A stretch of DNA of 5,363 nt from an uncultured Phycisphaerales bacterium (GTDB lineage Bacteria > Planctomycetota > Phycisphaerae > Phycisphaerales > UBA1924), in contig CALFMQ010000339.1 in assembly GCA_937879825.1 (NCBI GenBank), positions 1-5,363 of the forward strand, written 5' to 3'. Shown here one piece after another: positions 4,689-5,363 of the stretch; position 1 is the stretch's first letter, and the number at the start of each line of letters is the position of its first letter. The translations under genes were made by a program, and so were the position numbers. The notes below the pieces were generated by a model. That model was not told the DNA's origin and ran no database searches. It saw only the letters and a list, made by a program, of their open reading frames with translations.

Positions 4689-5363
4689 ATGCTGAAGCGA
4701 TGTGTTGTTGGCTTGGTCGCGGTCGCTGCGTTCGGTTCCGATGTACTGGGGACCGATTTCTATCAGGCCTCCGGCGGGACCATCCTGTTCGTGAAGCCCA
4801 ACTTCGCTGACCCCAACAACCCCGCCAACTGGGACTCGATCACGCCGGGTGTCGCGATCATGCGCGGCGGCAGTCAGGGCATCTACAACGCGATCACCGA
4901 ACCGGGTTACCAGGGCACATCGCCCGACGGCACGCTCTGGTACTTCGGCGGCACAGTGCAGAATGTCATCGACGGCATCATCACGCCCCTGCAGTTTGAG
5001 CCGTGGCAGCTCGCTCACGGCAACAGCCCGCCCAGCACCGTCGGCGTAGACGGCGTCATGTATCTCGTCGCCGAGGACGCTTACGTGGACATCCGGTTCA
5101 CGCAATGGACGATCGGCGCCGGAAACGGCGGCGGGTTCGCCTACGCCCGCGCGATCGTTCCTCCGCCCCCGAGCTGCCCCGGCGATGTCACCGGACCGGG
5201 CGGCACGCCGGACGGCGTCGTGGATGTCGACGACCTCAACGCGATCCTCAGCGCCTGGGGCACCAGTGTCGGGATGGGCTCGCCACTCGACCTGGCCAAC
5301 GATGACGGGTTTATCGATGTCGACGACCTGAATGTGGTGCTGTCGAACTGGGGATGCAACTGA
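4689..5363 (+). CDS. Secreted protein of unknown function with two C-terminal dockerin-like (EF-hand) repeats
   Basis: This 224-residue protein is complete, with its TGA ending the window. Residues 1-21 form a signal peptide (K3-R4, then a hydrophobic core). Residues 22-157 form a compact domain with WDSITPGVAIMRGGSQGIYN (48-67), LWYFGGTVQNVIDG (83-96), WQLAHGNSPP (106-115), DGVMYLVAEDAYVDIRFTQW (121-140) and NGGGFAYAR (146-154). It looks beta-rich, but I cannot name its function and see no catalytic signature. A Pro-rich linker PPPPSC (158-163) leads to two dockerin type I-like repeats, 165-191 (PDGVVDVDDLNAILSAWG core) and 200-222 (NDDGFIDVDDLNVVLSNWG core). Their D/N-x-D-G and DVDDLN spacing matches calcium-binding dockerin half-sites. 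C163 and C223 bracket the repeats and could pair in a disulfide. In Phycisphaerae such C-termini are common on exported proteins and are thought to aid anchoring or sorting rather than to mark a cellulosome. AGGGAGAG 8 nt upstream supports the start. Confidence 0.88.
   Translation: MLKRCVVGLVAVAAFGSDVLGTDFYQASGGTILFVKPNFADPNNPANWDSITPGVAIMRGGSQGIYNAITEPGYQGTSPDGTLWYFGGTVQNVIDGIITPLQFEPWQLAHGNSPPSTVGVDGVMYLVAEDAYVDIRFTQWTIGAGNGGGFAYARAIVPPPPSCPGDVTGPGGTPDGVVDVDDLNAILSAWGTSVGMGSPLDLANDDGFIDVDDLNVVLSNWGCN
5181..5354 (+). repeat. Tandem pair of dockerin-encoding segments
   Basis: The two dockerin-like half-repeats (5181-5261 and 5286-5354) share the exact 14-mer GATGTCGACGACCT at 5223-5236 and 5316-5329, in the same codon phase. 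It encodes the DVDDL helix start. This reflects an internal duplication inside the gene rather than a mobile repeat. Confidence 0.7.

Noticed and set aside
1..5363. CRISPR array, insertion-sequence ends or rRNA genes
   Set aside because: No regularly spaced repeats, transposase frames, terminal inverted repeats with target duplications, or rRNA-like stretches were seen.

Overview
The window is GC-rich and looks like a bacterium of the Planctomycetota, probably a Phycisphaerae-type lineage. Three things suggest this: the style of the CusB-like protein (two heavy-metal-binding motifs plus a DUF3347-like C-terminus), an exported protein with a paired dockerin-like C-terminus, and an integrase-type C-terminal tail that I associate from memory with planctomycetal recombinases. 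This assignment is inferred from protein style, not from a marker gene.

Left and centre (1-4146, all minus strand): a compact metal-efflux gene cluster. In transcription order it holds a small exported Cys-rich protein (4146-3733), a TolC-family outer-membrane lipoprotein (3639-2197), a CusB-like periplasmic adaptor (2200-161), and the first 56 codons of a CusA-type RND pump (168 to the window edge). The last three genes overlap (ATGA, 4 bp; ATGACTGA, 8 bp), so they are probably translationally coupled. Together they would form a tripartite Cu(I)/Ag(I)-type export machine across both membranes. The Cys-rich protein is a plausible exported metal binder or sensor. Upstream of it is a candidate promoter with a 19-bp spacer centred on a dyad, a geometry typical of MerR-family metalloregulators. 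No regulator gene is present in the window.

Boundary (4282-4555): this stretch holds the most interesting signal. At 4510-4555 lies the 3' part of a tRNA-Lys(CTT) gene, from the anticodon stem to the discriminator base, with no 5' half. This is the usual footprint of a tyrosine-recombinase attachment site. Directly to its left, on the minus strand and in frame with the antisense reading of the tRNA (...DPLIKSQ), is a 75-codon start-less tail ending at 4282. It resembles the C-terminal tail of planctomycetal integrases. A simple reading is that an integrative element carries attP inside the 3' end of its integrase gene. Integration would then split the gene, leaving the tail here and the integrase body at the far end next to the intact tRNA-Lys. 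If so, the whole metal-efflux cluster is cargo at the right end of a genomic island.

Right (4556-5363): probable native flank. After about 130 bp of non-coding sequence comes a complete plus-strand gene (4689-5363) for a secreted protein of unknown function with two dockerin-like EF-hand repeats. Its stop codon ends the window.
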